Origin: Cristatella mucedo
Lineage: Eukaryota > Bryozoa > Phylactolaemata > Cristatellidae
Length of the DNA: 64,000 nucleotides
Direction of reading: 5' to 3'
NCBI GenBank assembly: GCA_009760855.2
Contig: WPIO01000086.1
Coordinates: forward strand, 62,001 to 126,000
Part shown: positions 1-10,454 of the stretch, piece by piece
Layout of the letters: each line of letters opens with the position of its first letter
How positions within the stretch are numbered: position 1 is the first letter of the stretch
Program-made: the position numbers and the translations under genes
The notes under the pieces: model-generated
Databases searched by the model: none
Seen by the model: only the letters and a program-made list of their open reading frames with translations
What the model was told of the DNA's origin: nothing

Positions 1-204
1 TCTTAAACCAACGTCTTGGAAAACGCGTGCATTTATTTGATTTTTCTGAGAGTAAGTATCTTGACACAGATCCAGAAACGGTTACATGAAACATATTTCC
101 GAAAATGTCAGTATCTCTTGTTGCCCTGTTTAGATATTTTAAGTAAAGGTGCACCAAAAAGCATGGTAGCACCAGTTTGAGCTTTGGGACCTAAATGTTT
201 TAAC
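1..204. other. unassigned flank
   Basis: I see no convincing coding frame and no match to the repeat families of this window. Family A sequence begins at about 205. Confidence 0.3.
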
Positions 205-950
205 ATCCAATCATAAAGATCGTGCTCGTACTAAAGGCCAAGTCTCGCTTTCGTTGGAAACATTTTTGTATTACAGGGGCACAATTCACAAATGCTGACG
301 TTGACGATTAACCGCCTTCTTAACCACTCCCATATTAGCTACTTGCATTTCAATCCCTGTGATGATCTAGCTGATTGCATCTCCTGTTTCTTTATCCAGA
401 ACATAGACAAGATCAAGGAGTCCATCCGTACGATGGAAGCGTCCCCATGCAATTTCGTTCCTGTACAAATGCCCCATCTCAATATCTACATTCAAGCAGG
501 TCACCAGTTACCGATATCTACAGTTCAAATCATAATGAAGGAGACTACCAGTCCTCTGGATACAATTCCTGCTGTCCTGCTTCTACGATGCGTTAACGTG
601 CTGCTGCTGTTACATAACTAACATCATAGAATATGTCATTAGCAGCAGTTCATGTCCCATCACATTTAGGAAGAGCTTGAATCAAGACACTAATCGGGAA
701 AGCGACATTAGGCCAAAATAACTTATACAAATACCACCCATTCTCGCTTCTAACGCTTCTCTTAAAGTCACTGGAACGAGTCGAGGCACATCAGCTAAAC
801 TCATACATTGAAACTTCGAACTGTGCTACTGAGTTTCACTGTGTTTTTAGAGCTAATCAATTCACAGAGTTACAATTGCTTCGACTTTATAACTATGAAA
901 TGCATACAGAGGTTAAGTATGTCTGCTTGTTACGCTTGATATTTCGGCAA
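205..950 (+). mobile_element. L2-like (family A) fragment: linker and start of reverse transcriptase
   Basis: Degraded non-LTR retrotransposon ORF2 on the plus strand. A frame from about 292 reads NPCDDLADCISCFF, the segment between the endonuclease and reverse transcriptase (RT) domains. The same segment recurs at 26.6 (minus), 28.5 and 30.1 kb. Downstream, frameshifted codons match the RT N-terminus of other copies up to about 880. The element breaks off where a minus-strand copy begins at about 968, and plus-strand RT sequence resumes at about 1729. The two pieces are probably one old element split by a younger insertion. Several stops and frameshifts make it nonfunctional. Confidence 0.75.
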
Positions 951-967
951 ATTATGGTACTAACGAT

Positions 968-1725
968 AATAATAATAATAATAATTCACTTGATAAAGCA
1001 CCCTCAGGGAACTCAATCTCTCTCTAGGCGCTTTACATTTGCTGTAAAGTGAAATGCAATTGAATGGTAAGTAAAATCATGCTTGAAAAACAAACAAGAT
1101 GCATAATATGGTTAGGGGTGACATGCACAGGGTCAGCATGAAAATGTGGTTAGTGGCAGCATGCACAGTGTCAGCACCCATAGGCACATCAAAGACGAAT
1201 CACAGGGTCCCACTAAATGCTGTCCTAAATAGGTGTGTTTTTAGGTTCCTTTTAAATGTGGTCAGGTCTGAGGATGTTTTGACGCAGGTCGGGAGGGAGT
1301 TCCCGGCTTTGGGAGCATATGAACTAAATGCACGGTCTATAAAGGATTTAAGGTTTGTATGAGGTATTTCTAGACTGTTGGATTCCGAGAAGCTGGTGGT
1401 ACGATGCTTGGCCTGATCGGGTAGTATATCTGACAGATAGGCTGGAGCCATAGAATGAAGGGACCTAAAAGTGAGCGACAAAACCTTGAAGTCAATCCGT
1501 TGCTTGACTGGTAGCCAGTGCAGGTCGGCGAGAAGTGGAGTAATGGGGCAACTGCGACGCTCACGACAGACAAGCCTAGCTGCAAGTTTTGCACCAGCTG
1601 CAATCGCCTGATCGCACATGCTGGTAGGCCAGTAAGCAGTGAGTTGCAGAAGTCGAGACGGGATGTCACGAATGCATGAACTAACTTGGACGTGGTATCT
1701 ATATCGACCACCAAGTCCTGCATGA
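968..1725 (-). mobile_element. L2-like (family A) 3' fragment, 5'-truncated
   Basis: Reading the minus strand, the copy ends in an (ATT)n tail (968-986), preceded by the conserved 3' hairpin (about 990-1045). The RT C-terminal region lies further upstream, with LHWLPVKQRIDFKV and the family terminus FKRNLKTHLFRTAFSG. A frameshift near 1590 splits the coding region into two overlapping frames. The copy is inserted in the opposite orientation inside an older plus-strand family A copy. Confidence 0.85.
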
Positions 1726-2275
1726 GGGCCTCTCATCTCACCTGGGAGTCACTGCCACTGCATTGCAAATGTTCAGGCCCTATCTCAAAGGGAGACTCCG
1801 GAGTATTTATGCGAATGGACAAAGATCATCTGCTGAACCTCTACAATATGGGGTACATCAAGGATCTGCCCCTAGTTCCGTTCTTCTCGGGGTTAATACT
1901 CCCCTTATTGCCACTGTGAAAGCCGAGTACAATCTAGGCTTTCACATCTATGCAGATGACACTCAGTTGTCCTTTTACATTGATCCCCGGCCCTACAACA
2001 CCTCAAACTCACTGAACTCTCTTGCTGTTTATAGAGATGACATCCGAACATAGATGGCAGCATAATTCCCTAAATTGTATTATGATAAAAGCAACTTGCT
2101 AGTTTCGGGCAAGCCAAGTTTTCTTCAGATATTGGAAAGGCAAACACTCAAAATCGCATTTAAAAGCATATCTCCTGTTGAATCTGGTAGCAATCTAGGT
2201 GTAATGCTCCGAAGTAATATTTTCGTTAGAAGAACACAACAGCTTCGCAATCTTGTCTGAATACTTTCAGCACTA
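1726..2275 (+). mobile_element. L2-like (family A) RT fragment with YADD box
   Basis: The plus-strand frame from 1763 matches the central RT: a GVHQGS segment (usual GVPQGS), the catalytic YADDTQL box and the ISPVESGSNLGV segment. It has in-frame stops near 2053 and a frameshift. It is probably the continuation of the fragment at 205-950 after an intervening minus-strand insertion. Confidence 0.75.
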
Positions 2276-2346
2276 TAAAATAATCGAAATTCGGACTTTT
2301 TTAGACAGCGATTCCAGGTCTTACTTGGTTCATGGATCTTTGACAT

Positions 2347-3430
2347 AATAATAATAATAATGATAATTCACTTGATAAAGCGCCCTCAGAGAACTTAATC
2401 TCTCTCTAGGTGATTTAAATTTGCTGTAAAGTGAAATGCAATTGAATGGTAAGTAAAATCATGCTTTAAAAACAAACAAAATGAATAATATGGTTAGGAG
2501 TGACATGCACAGGGTCAGCATGCAAATGTGGTTAGTGGCAGCATACACAGTGTTAGCACTCATAAGCACATCAAAGACGAATCATAGGGACCCACTAAAT
2601 GCTGTCCTAAATAGGTGTGTTTTTAGGTTCCTTTTAAATGTGGTCAGGTCAGGGGATGTTTTGACACAGGTCGGGAGGGAGTTCCTGGCTTTGGGAGTAT
2701 ATGAACTACATGCACGGTCTCCAAAGGATTTAAGGTTTGTACGAGGTATTTGTAGACAGTTGGATTCCGAAAAGCAGGTGGTACTATGCTTGGCCTGATA
2801 GGGTAGTATATCTGAAAATTAGGCTGGAGCCATAGAATGAAGGGACCTAAAAGTGAGCGACAAACCTTGAAGTCAATCCGTTGCTTGACTGGTAGCCAGT
2901 GCAGGTCGGCGAGAAGTGGAGTAATGAGGCAACTTCGACTCTAACGACAGACAATTTTAGCTGCCGAGTTTTGCACCAGCTGTAATCACCTGATAGCATA
3001 TGCCGGTAGGCCAGTAAGCTTTGGGTTGCGGAAGTCGAGACGGGATGTCACGAATGCATGGACCAACTTGGACGTGGTATCTTTATCTAAACAAGCCCGA
3101 ATTTCAGCAATGTTATGAAGCTGAAAATAGGCGGATTTGACTGTGGAGCTGATATGGTCATCTAACGAGAGGTTGCTTTGGAATATGACACCTAGATTTC
3201 GACCTGATTCAACTGGAGTTATGCTGGCAGAGCCAATTTTGAGAGCCAGCTTTTCCATTCTCTGGATCACACTGGGTTTACACATAACTAGTAAGTTAGT
3301 TTTATCATCGTTAAGTCTTAGAAAATTGGCTGCCTTCCATGTGGGGATGTCATCAATGCATGCAGCTAGTGAGTTTAAATAATTTGAGGTGCTCGAAGGC
3401 TGAGAGGGATCAAAGCCAAGGTACATACTA
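2347..3430 (-). mobile_element. L2-like (family A) copy, 5'-truncated
   Basis: The (ATT)n tail is at 2347-2361 and the RT body reads away on the minus strand to about 3426. The longest frame (2986-3426) covers FDPSQPSSTSNYLNSLAA, NLGVIFQSNLSLDDHISS and HAFVTSRLDF, all typical of the RT C-terminal half. The 3' part is frameshifted near 2960. The 5' end abuts the composite repeat at 3437. Confidence 0.85.
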
Positions 3431-3436
3431 TTACAG

Positions 3437-4280
3437 ATTTAGGTAAAGTAGCACTGCTTGTTCTGCTCCACTGTTCCACAACTTTTGTTACTAGCGATCA
3501 CCTGGTCATTCTTGACCGGTCTGTAATCGCTCCTGGGCAAAGCTGAGACTACATGTACCAGGTTCCCTCACTGAGCCTAGTAATCTCATCGCCTGACTGG
3601 TAGCTGTTGCTTAATTGCATGGACATACACCTACATGACTGGAGCAAGGCAGAAATGAAGAGTGCAATGAGAAAGAATTCAAGAAAAATGAGTCCACACC
3701 CTTAGCTTAGGCGAGCCTATTTGCCAGTACGGGAAAGTTACAGGCATTTAGTAGCCGCATTGATATTTACTTACTCTTCTATGGTACCTAGAAAATCCAT
3801 CACGTTCCAAAATACTAGTCAATATATCGAATTTTTTCTGTCCATAAAGAATGATGTGGACTGCTGATAAGCAAATAACTTCAACAAAACCAAGCTTAAT
3901 TGCTGAAGCTCGATAGAGTGTCAATTCCACTGCATATGCTTGTGTGCAGCTAAGCAGTAGCTTAGCATGTAGCTGGCATCTAGCAATAATGGTTTCGACA
4001 TCCTTCTTAACGTATCATCAGTCGTAATCTGCCTTCTCAACACAATATATCATTCTATCAGGCCGTGTTAGCTGCAGCACATACTTCGGCATAATTTAGT
4101 TAGTGGTTTTTTGACACCTATGGATCTTCATTTCTTCTGGACACATCCCATCCACACAAACCACGGGGCTGCCACTGAAGGAAGGCCTAGAAATTGATCG
4201 AGGCTCAGAGCTGATCGTCTCTCGTGCACCGGTCACTTTCAGTTGAGGCACAGAAGGTCCAACCACATGTTCGTAATTGA
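3437..4280 (+). repeat. composite repeat X, copy 1 (L2 segment plus unidentified insert)
   Basis: This stretch aligns in inverted orientation with 25230-26090. Its first 160 bases are diverged family A RT sequence (the region upstream of the QGS box). The remaining part, about 3600-4275, is unrelated to the L2 families here. Reading the minus strand of this copy, a short open frame at 3748-3930 (60 codons, ending YHRRVSKYQCGY then stop) lies in the insert and I do not recognise it. At 4280 family A RT resumes on the plus strand, so the insert interrupts an L2 element. Confidence 0.6.
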
Positions 4281-5096
4281 CATCGGCATCGAATCAGCTC
4301 CATAGTCAAGTCTGCCAACTTTCAGCGACAAAAAAATATAATGTTGCTAAATGTCTTGCTTGTTTTAATAAGGCTACGACGTCTAAGCAGGTTCATGCAT
4401 TCGTGACATCCCGTCTCGACTTCTGTAACTCGCTGCTTGCTGGCATACGGGCATGTGCAATCCCTCTGCTACAGCTGGTGCAAAAAACCCCAGTAAGGCT
4501 TGTCTGTGCTGAGTGTCCCAATTGCCACAGCACACCCTTTCCCACCGACCTGCACTGGCTACCAGTGAAGAAACGGATCGATTTCAAGGTTTCGTCGCAC
4601 AATTTTAGGTCACTTCATACCGTGGCTCCAGCTTATCACTAAATTCTACTCCCCCAATCAAGCCAGCCGTCGTACTACCTGCTTTTTGAAATCCCACAGT
4701 ATACCAATACCTAGTACAAACCTAAAATCCTTTGGAGACCGTGCATTCAGTTCGTACGCTCCAAAAGCCTGGAACTCACTCGCGACTAGGAACTTCCCCA
4801 GACTTGACCACAATTTAAAAGAAATTAACAACACACCAACTTAGGACAGCATTAAGTGATTAATTGTTATTCGTTTTTCATGTGCTTACGGTTACTGACA
4901 CTGTGCATGCTGCCACTAAACAAATTTGCATACTGACTGTGCATGTCACGCTTAGCCATGATACTCATGTTTTCTATAATGAATGCTATTACTCATCATT
5001 CCATCGGGTTTCCCTTTGAAGCAAAGATAAAGCGCCTAGAAAGAGATTGAGGTCTCTGATGGTGGTTTATCACGTGCACTATTATTATTATTAAAA
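4281..5096 (+). mobile_element. L2-like (family A) 3' half
   Basis: Plus-strand RT C-terminal region (HAFVTSRLDFCNSLLAG and LHWLPVKKRIDFKV in the frame 4277-4642), then frameshifted 3' coding sequence, the 3' hairpin (about 5030-5075) and a short ATT tail at 5082-5095. It continues the L2 element interrupted by composite repeat X. Confidence 0.8.
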
Positions 5097-5139
5097 CGAA
5101 TAAGCTAGCAGAGAGCAGCAGATTTGTGTGCTTCTTTGG

Positions 5140-5560
5140 GAAGAGGGGTCGTCCCCAAGTCCATCAAATTGGCAATCGTTTGACCTATTCTTAAAAAGCC
5201 TGGATTAGACACAAAGGTCCTAGCAAACAATCACCCAGTTTCCCTTCTTCTGTTCTTATCAAAGATTTTTGAAAAAATTGTTGCTAAGCAGCTGGTTGAA
5301 CATGTTGAAAAAATTGCGTACTGTCGGAAACCTTTCTCTCGGGGTTCAAGAGGCAGCACTCTACTGAAACTGCTCTCCGTGTTAACAATGCAATTGTACG
5401 TGGCAATGACGACGGGAATGTCACTGCCCTAGCTCTGCTAGATCTGTCTGCTGCCTCCGACAACATTGATCACGCAGTTCTGTTCGAACGATTCAGAACG
5501 ACGAACGGTCTGGAAGACGAGGTCTGGCGTGGTTTTAATCATACTTGTCTGATCGTGTTC
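5140..5560 (+). mobile_element. CR1-like (family B) RT fragment
   Basis: A second non-LTR family. Plus-strand codons, with frameshifts, give a PILKKPGLD segment, FLSKIFEKIVAKQLVEHVE, a STxLLKxLSVxNNAIV segment and ALLDLSAASDNIDHAVLFERF. These are the conserved early RT blocks of CR1/L2-clade elements. It differs clearly from family A at the same positions. Confidence 0.7.
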
Positions 5561-5564
5561 GATC

Positions 5565-5715
5565 CGTGTCGTGTGGTGTTCTATAGCCTTTTTGACAGTT
5601 GCTGGGACCAAACTTGAGGCTAATGACATAGTAATGATGCTAGTTGAGCACGGCACCTGCAGATCAATGCATCATAGAAGCAGGACACAAATTGCAGTGA
5701 AAGTATGAGATTCAT
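5565..5715 (-). mobile_element. L2-like (family A) RT N-terminal scrap
   Basis: The minus-strand frame includes IITMSLASSLVPATVKKA, matching the start of the family A RT domain (compare 650 and 51900). It lies tail to tail with the family B fragment. Confidence 0.6.
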
Positions 5716-6079
5716 GTGCCCACTTAAGCATCGTTGATGCTTAGATCTGTTCAGTGACCTAAGGACCTAATGATTAGTTCTCCAGTTCTTGTCTGCCAAG
5801 ACAAAACCACCAAAATTGAAATTTCCATCTTATTATGAAATAGTAAAACGTTGGAATATTTAGTTCAAGTGAACAGCCCATTAATCCAGCATGCCCCCTT
5901 CGTCCATGCATGTCTATATAAAATTGTATCTATTTAATGTTTATACGTATACAATGTACATGTATCCAATTATGTATGTATAGTTAAGTCTGTCTGCTTG
6001 CCCGCTGGATCATTCAGGAGCATTTCTTAATATTGTATTCAGACTCCTATAGAGCGTCTTTAATTTTTGCCTGGGCATT
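5716..6079. other. unassigned spacer
   Basis: AT-rich sequence with no supported gene and no recognised repeat. Confidence 0.3.
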
Positions 6080-7168
6080 ACTAGCACCATTCTGCAAAGT
6101 TTTAGGTCCTATGTCAATAGGAGACTCCAGATTATTGATGTGAACTCACAAAGATCACAATTTATGTTCCCCGCCTTGCCGATGCAATCCTCGAGCAAAC
6201 ACAGTACAACCTTTCACTTCTACGCCGATGACATTGTGTTGCAGTTTTGCTCGTTAGATCCCTCAAACCCCTCCAGTGCTTTGAATTGTGTATATACACT
6301 TGGTGCATGGATTGATGACATGTGGACATGGATGGCAGCAAACTTTCTTAAATTGAATTACGACAAAACCAACTCACTTGTCATTGGTAAACCTAGCGTG
6401 ATTATAAACTGGGAAACCTGAAGCTCAAAATAGGCTCTGCAATCTCATCGCCTGTTGAATCTACATCTAATCGAGATGTCCTATTCCAAAGTGACCTTTC
6501 TTTAGACCGCCACATCTTTGCTGCCAAGTAAAGTCTGCCTACTTTCAGCTACATAACTTTACTTAAATTTGGGCTTGTTTGAACAGTGACACCACATCTA
6601 AATTAGTCTGTGCATTTGTGACACCTCTTGTTGACTAGTGCAACATGACTGGTTGCTGGTCTACCTGCCTGGGCAGTCAGGTAGTTACAATTGGTGCAAA
6701 ACTTTACAGCTAGGCTCATCTGTCGTGAATGTTGCAGTTGCCACATCAGACCGCATCTCACCGACTCAAGCTAACCTATCAGAACTACTCCTAAAACATG
6801 GGAAAAATTTTAGATTCCTCAGTTCTCAAGCCAATCCTTTCTTTAGCCATACCAAACATGATCCTCAAAACCGTTGAAAACCGTGCCTTTCGTGGGTATA
6901 ATCTCAAAGATTGGAACTCACTGTCTGTGCACTTCACAAAGTCACCTGAAAAAACAAACAAGAATCACCTACAAAATTTTTTTATATAAAAAGCATTATT
7001 AGGTCTTAGTGATCCGTTCTCAGTTTGCATATACCTACTTATTCTGTGCCTGCTGCGTTTTGACGTTACCGCCAAACATTTGGCAATGCTTTATTTGTAG
7101 AATATTTCAAGTGCCGAAAGAGAGATGCAATTCTCTGAGGGTGCTATAACAATTTATTATTAACAAAG
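6080..7168 (+). mobile_element. L2-like (family A) copy, 5'-truncated and decayed
   Basis: It starts in the central RT. The frame 6140-6421 includes FYADDIVLQF, so the YADD catalytic box is retained, and WMAANFLKLNYDKTNSLVIGKPSV. Later frames (6638-6989) give the C-terminal region with several frameshifts. The 3' hairpin and a short ATT tail end it at about 7160. Confidence 0.8.
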
Positions 7169-7440
7169 TCATTATTAATTCATTTACATAGATCCTCAAG
7201 TTAAATCTAAATAATGTGCTCAAATAGGTTACATATAAATAAATTTTGTAATCCACTTCCTTGTTGCTTAAGCCGAGCATCTTATCCTCGAAAAAAACGT
7301 AGAGGCTTATTTTTGCAATTTATTTGTGCCTAATGCCTATGCCAAAAGCCTGCCATACTATCTGATATAGTGTGCATATTTTCATCTATTAATGGTATGT
7401 ATGCGAGCATTAAGCTGCAATACCAATGCTTTAGGTAAGC
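7169..7440. other. unassigned spacer
   Basis: AT-rich sequence without a supported gene. Confidence 0.3.
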
Positions 7441-7446
7441 TACGGT

Positions 7447-7516
7447 GCTATTAGGATTGAGCTATTAGGATTGCCATTGATATTGCTATTAGGATTGAGC
7501 TATTAGGATTGAGATA
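7447..7516. repeat. 14-bp minisatellite
   Basis: Four clear copies of the unit GCTATTAGGATTGA, with a diverged stretch between the second and third. It lies just upstream of an isolated L2 tail. Confidence 0.75.
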
Positions 7517-7539
7517 TTAATTTCGTTTGTTTATCAAAT

Positions 7540-7653
7540 ATAATATTATTCACCATTCAATTGCATTTCCCTTTGCAGCAAATGTAAAGCGCCTAGAGAG
7601 ATTGAGTTCTCGGAAGGCGCTTTATCAAGTGCATTAATATTATTATTATTATA
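7540..7653 (+). mobile_element. L2-like (family A) 3' tail only
   Basis: Extremely 5'-truncated insertion. Only the final part of the 3' UTR, the AAGCGCC...GGCGCTT hairpin and the ATT tail are present. Confidence 0.75.
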
Positions 7654-7659
7654 TATTTC

Positions 7660-8440
7660 AGTTATGAGTGCAACACATACATCCTTCCTCGTAATAGGTA
7701 ATTTCAAAATTCTCTTTGATAACCTATCTGACGACTTGAATACCTAATTTCGTGCATGATCTCTTCTGGCTCATGGGCAAGACCCTAGTCACATCAAGGG
7801 TCTCACCATCGACCAATTTTTCTAATAAAACTGCACTTTTCATAAGCAATCACCAAATGCTTCTTATCTGACCACATGCAGATCTCATTAAACAGCATGT
7901 TCCTGCCTCCTCCTCTTCCTCCTCTAAAATCACCCGTGAATCGCGAAACCTCAAAACCCTTGATATCGATCATGTCAGAGTGAGAATATCTGCCTTGTCT
8001 CTGCTGCTCAGTCCTCTCTCCAATTTGTCCTAATTGGGGGACTGCCACAACACGAGACTAGCTGACATGTTCGACGAGTTTGCGGCTTTGGCTTAAATTG
8101 TGCCCACTGTGCACCCACTCCAAGAGGGTATAAGGTTAACCACAGACGTGAAACTAGCTAGGTTCTACTTAGCTCAAGCTTGAAAAAACTTACACAAGAT
8201 CAGGACTGACTGTTCATTAAGAGGTATCGAGGACTACGGTAAAACGTACTGATCGATCTTAGCAAGGGTTAAATCTAGCTTTTTAAGAACATTGTTATAT
8301 CGCCGATGTACAATAACAGAAATGGTGATGACGATTAATCTTGTGCACTATGGCTGTCAGATTGGCTCCTTAACCAGTGATCTCTGTGATAATCCAGCTG
8401 GTCGCCTCTCTCGACCGTTTATCCAGAAGCTGATAAATAC
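7660..8440 (+). mobile_element. L2-like (family A) endonuclease-RT linker fragment
   Basis: Plus-strand sequence aligns with 27.85-28.55 and 29.8-30.2 kb. Shared landmarks are the CTGACATG-TCGACGAGTTTGC segment and the codons around SLTSDLCDNPAGRLS (equivalent to NPCDDLA). No long frame survives. Confidence 0.6.
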
Positions 8441-8449
8441 TAATACTTC

Positions 8450-9828
8450 TACTAATAACAGTGATGCACAGAATGAAGCTCATTACAAGAACTTGATCTC
8501 TTTGTAGGCGCATAAAATTGGCAGCGAAGGAAACCACAATTGAATAGTGAGTAATATCATGCTTGATAAACAACATGAGCAACGTGGTTAGGGGATGAAA
8601 AGCACAGGGTCAGCATGCAAATGTGGTTAGTGGCAGCATGCACAGTGGCAGCACCCATAAGCACATAAAGGACGAGTCACAGTCACCCAATGAAGGCTGT
8701 CCTAAATCGCTGTGCTTTTAATTTCTTTTTAAACGTGGTCAAGTCAGGGGATGTCGTGACGCAAGTTGGGAGGGAGTTCAAAGCTGTAGAAGCATACGAA
8801 CTAAATGCACGGTCTCCGAACGATTTGAAGTTTGTACGAGTATTGGTAAAATGTGATTCCGAAAATCGGGTGGTACGTTGCTTGGCCTGGAGGGGAGTAA
8901 ATCTGAGAGCTAGGGTGGAGCCAATGAATGAAGTGACCTAAAAGTGAGTGACAAAAGCTTGAAGTCGATCTGTAGCTTGACTGGTATGCCGCGCAGGTCA
9001 GCATGAAGTTGTGTGCTATAGCAACCCTCAAGACAGACATATTAGCTGCAGAGTTCTACACCAGCTGTAATCAACCGATTTCACACGACCGTAGGCCAGC
9101 AAGCAGTGAGACTACAGAAGTCGATATAGAATGTCACAAATGCATGGTACATCTTATACGTTGTTTCTGAGTTCAAATTTTAGCAATTTTATTGAGCTGG
9201 AAGGAGGAGGCTTTGGTTGTGGAGCTGATGTGGTTGTCTAACGAGAGGTCACTTTGGAACGTGACACCTAGGCATCGAGGTGATTCAACAGGATGTATGC
9301 TGGCAGAGCCATGCTTCAGCCTTTCCAATATCTGAATTACATTGGGTTACCCCATAACTAGTAAGTTAGTTTTATAATCGTTTAGTTTAAAAAAATTTGC
9401 TGCCATCCCTGTGGAGATGTCATCAATACGTGCAGCAAGTGAGTGAAGAGAATTTGAGGTGCTCGAACTCTGGGAGTGATCAAAGTAAAGGTACAACTGA
9501 ATGTCATCCTCATAGAAGTGAAAGCCTAGATTGTGCTTGGCAATCACTTCAGCAAGAGGAAGACTATAAACCGCAAAAAGAACAGGATGTAGCATGGTGC
9601 TCTGAGGTACCCCCATACTTAAGAGATACCTCGGATGATCTATGTCCGTTCAAGTCAATTCTCTGGAGGCTCCCACTGATATAGCACCTAAACCGATGCG
9701 AGAAGTGCCTGTGTTGCCCAGGCGAGATAAGAGGCGCTCTAGAAAAGCTTTGTGATAGATTGTATTAAAAGCTGCCGGCACTTCGCTCAAAACAAGCATT
9801 CTTAAGCAGGTCGTTGCACACCTTAAGC
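8450..9828 (-). mobile_element. L2-like (family A) copy with altered YEDD box
   Basis: A degraded 3' hairpin near 8490 is followed on the minus strand by the RT C-terminal region and the frame 9347-9616. That frame reads NLGFHFYEDDIQLYLYFD, so the usual YADD box has become YEDD. The copy extends to INHKxFLERL-like codons at about 9730 and breaks where a hAT-like terminus starts at 9829. Confidence 0.8.
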
Positions 9829-10250
9829 CAGGGGTGTCCACCCTTTTTGCCTTGTAGGGTCAAATTTAAAAAACTTAAAAGGTCCAGGGCCACATGTAAA
9901 TTGGTGTTGTTCACTGCATCAGAAAATAAGATCGTAATTCACTTTTACAATTACTGTTATAATTAATAAATAAACAGCAAGAAAGATTGTTTTTAATTAT
10001 ACTTAAAAATTAAAAATAATAAAAATTTAATCATGTGTCCTGGAAAATAATTCGATAGATATAATGGCCAATCTTTTAATTTTGGATTTTTAATTTATTA
10101 CATGAATACAGAAACTTAGAAAATTTTACCAAATTACATGACAACGACTCACATTATATTATTGTCTTCAGATTAATTAAACGTCACAGGTATTCAATGT
10201 CTTCTGCACTGCAGGCATAATAAGATGTTTGGCATTGTTTCTGTTTGCAT
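9829..10250. mobile_element. possible hAT-type DNA transposon end
   Basis: CAGGGGTGTCCA starts at 9829, followed by an AAAGGTCCAGGGCCACATG stretch. Terminal CAGGGGTGTCC and subterminal GGGCCACAT are typical of non-autonomous hAT elements. I did not find the matching inverted end or an 8-bp target duplication, so this may be a broken relic. The AT-rich sequence to 10250 has no coding frame and no counterpart in the right-hand duplicate. Confidence 0.4.
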
Positions 10251-10454
10251 AAAAAGTTGACATCTGCTGCAACAGTGGATGTGGCAATTCTAAGGATTTC
10301 TGTAAATGTTCATCGGTGAGAAGTATATGCTAGCTGCAGCAATCATTGAAATGCATAAAACTCTGAGCAAAAATGTTTCTAGATCAGGCTGCTTGCTATG
10401 TTTGTTGTGGAAATATTTCCACGTCCTGTAAATGTTCCTAATTTTTCTTTTTAG

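Noticed and set aside
1099-1362. Plus-strand 80-105-codon frames recurring in many places (1099, 2481, 13788, 24012)
   Set aside because: They are the antisense of the family A RT C-terminus and 3' UTR, which is why they recur.
5284-5466. Minus-strand gene at 5.3-5.7 kb
   Set aside because: Shadow of the plus-strand family B RT. Only the part beyond about 5565 has independent meaning, as an L2 scrap.
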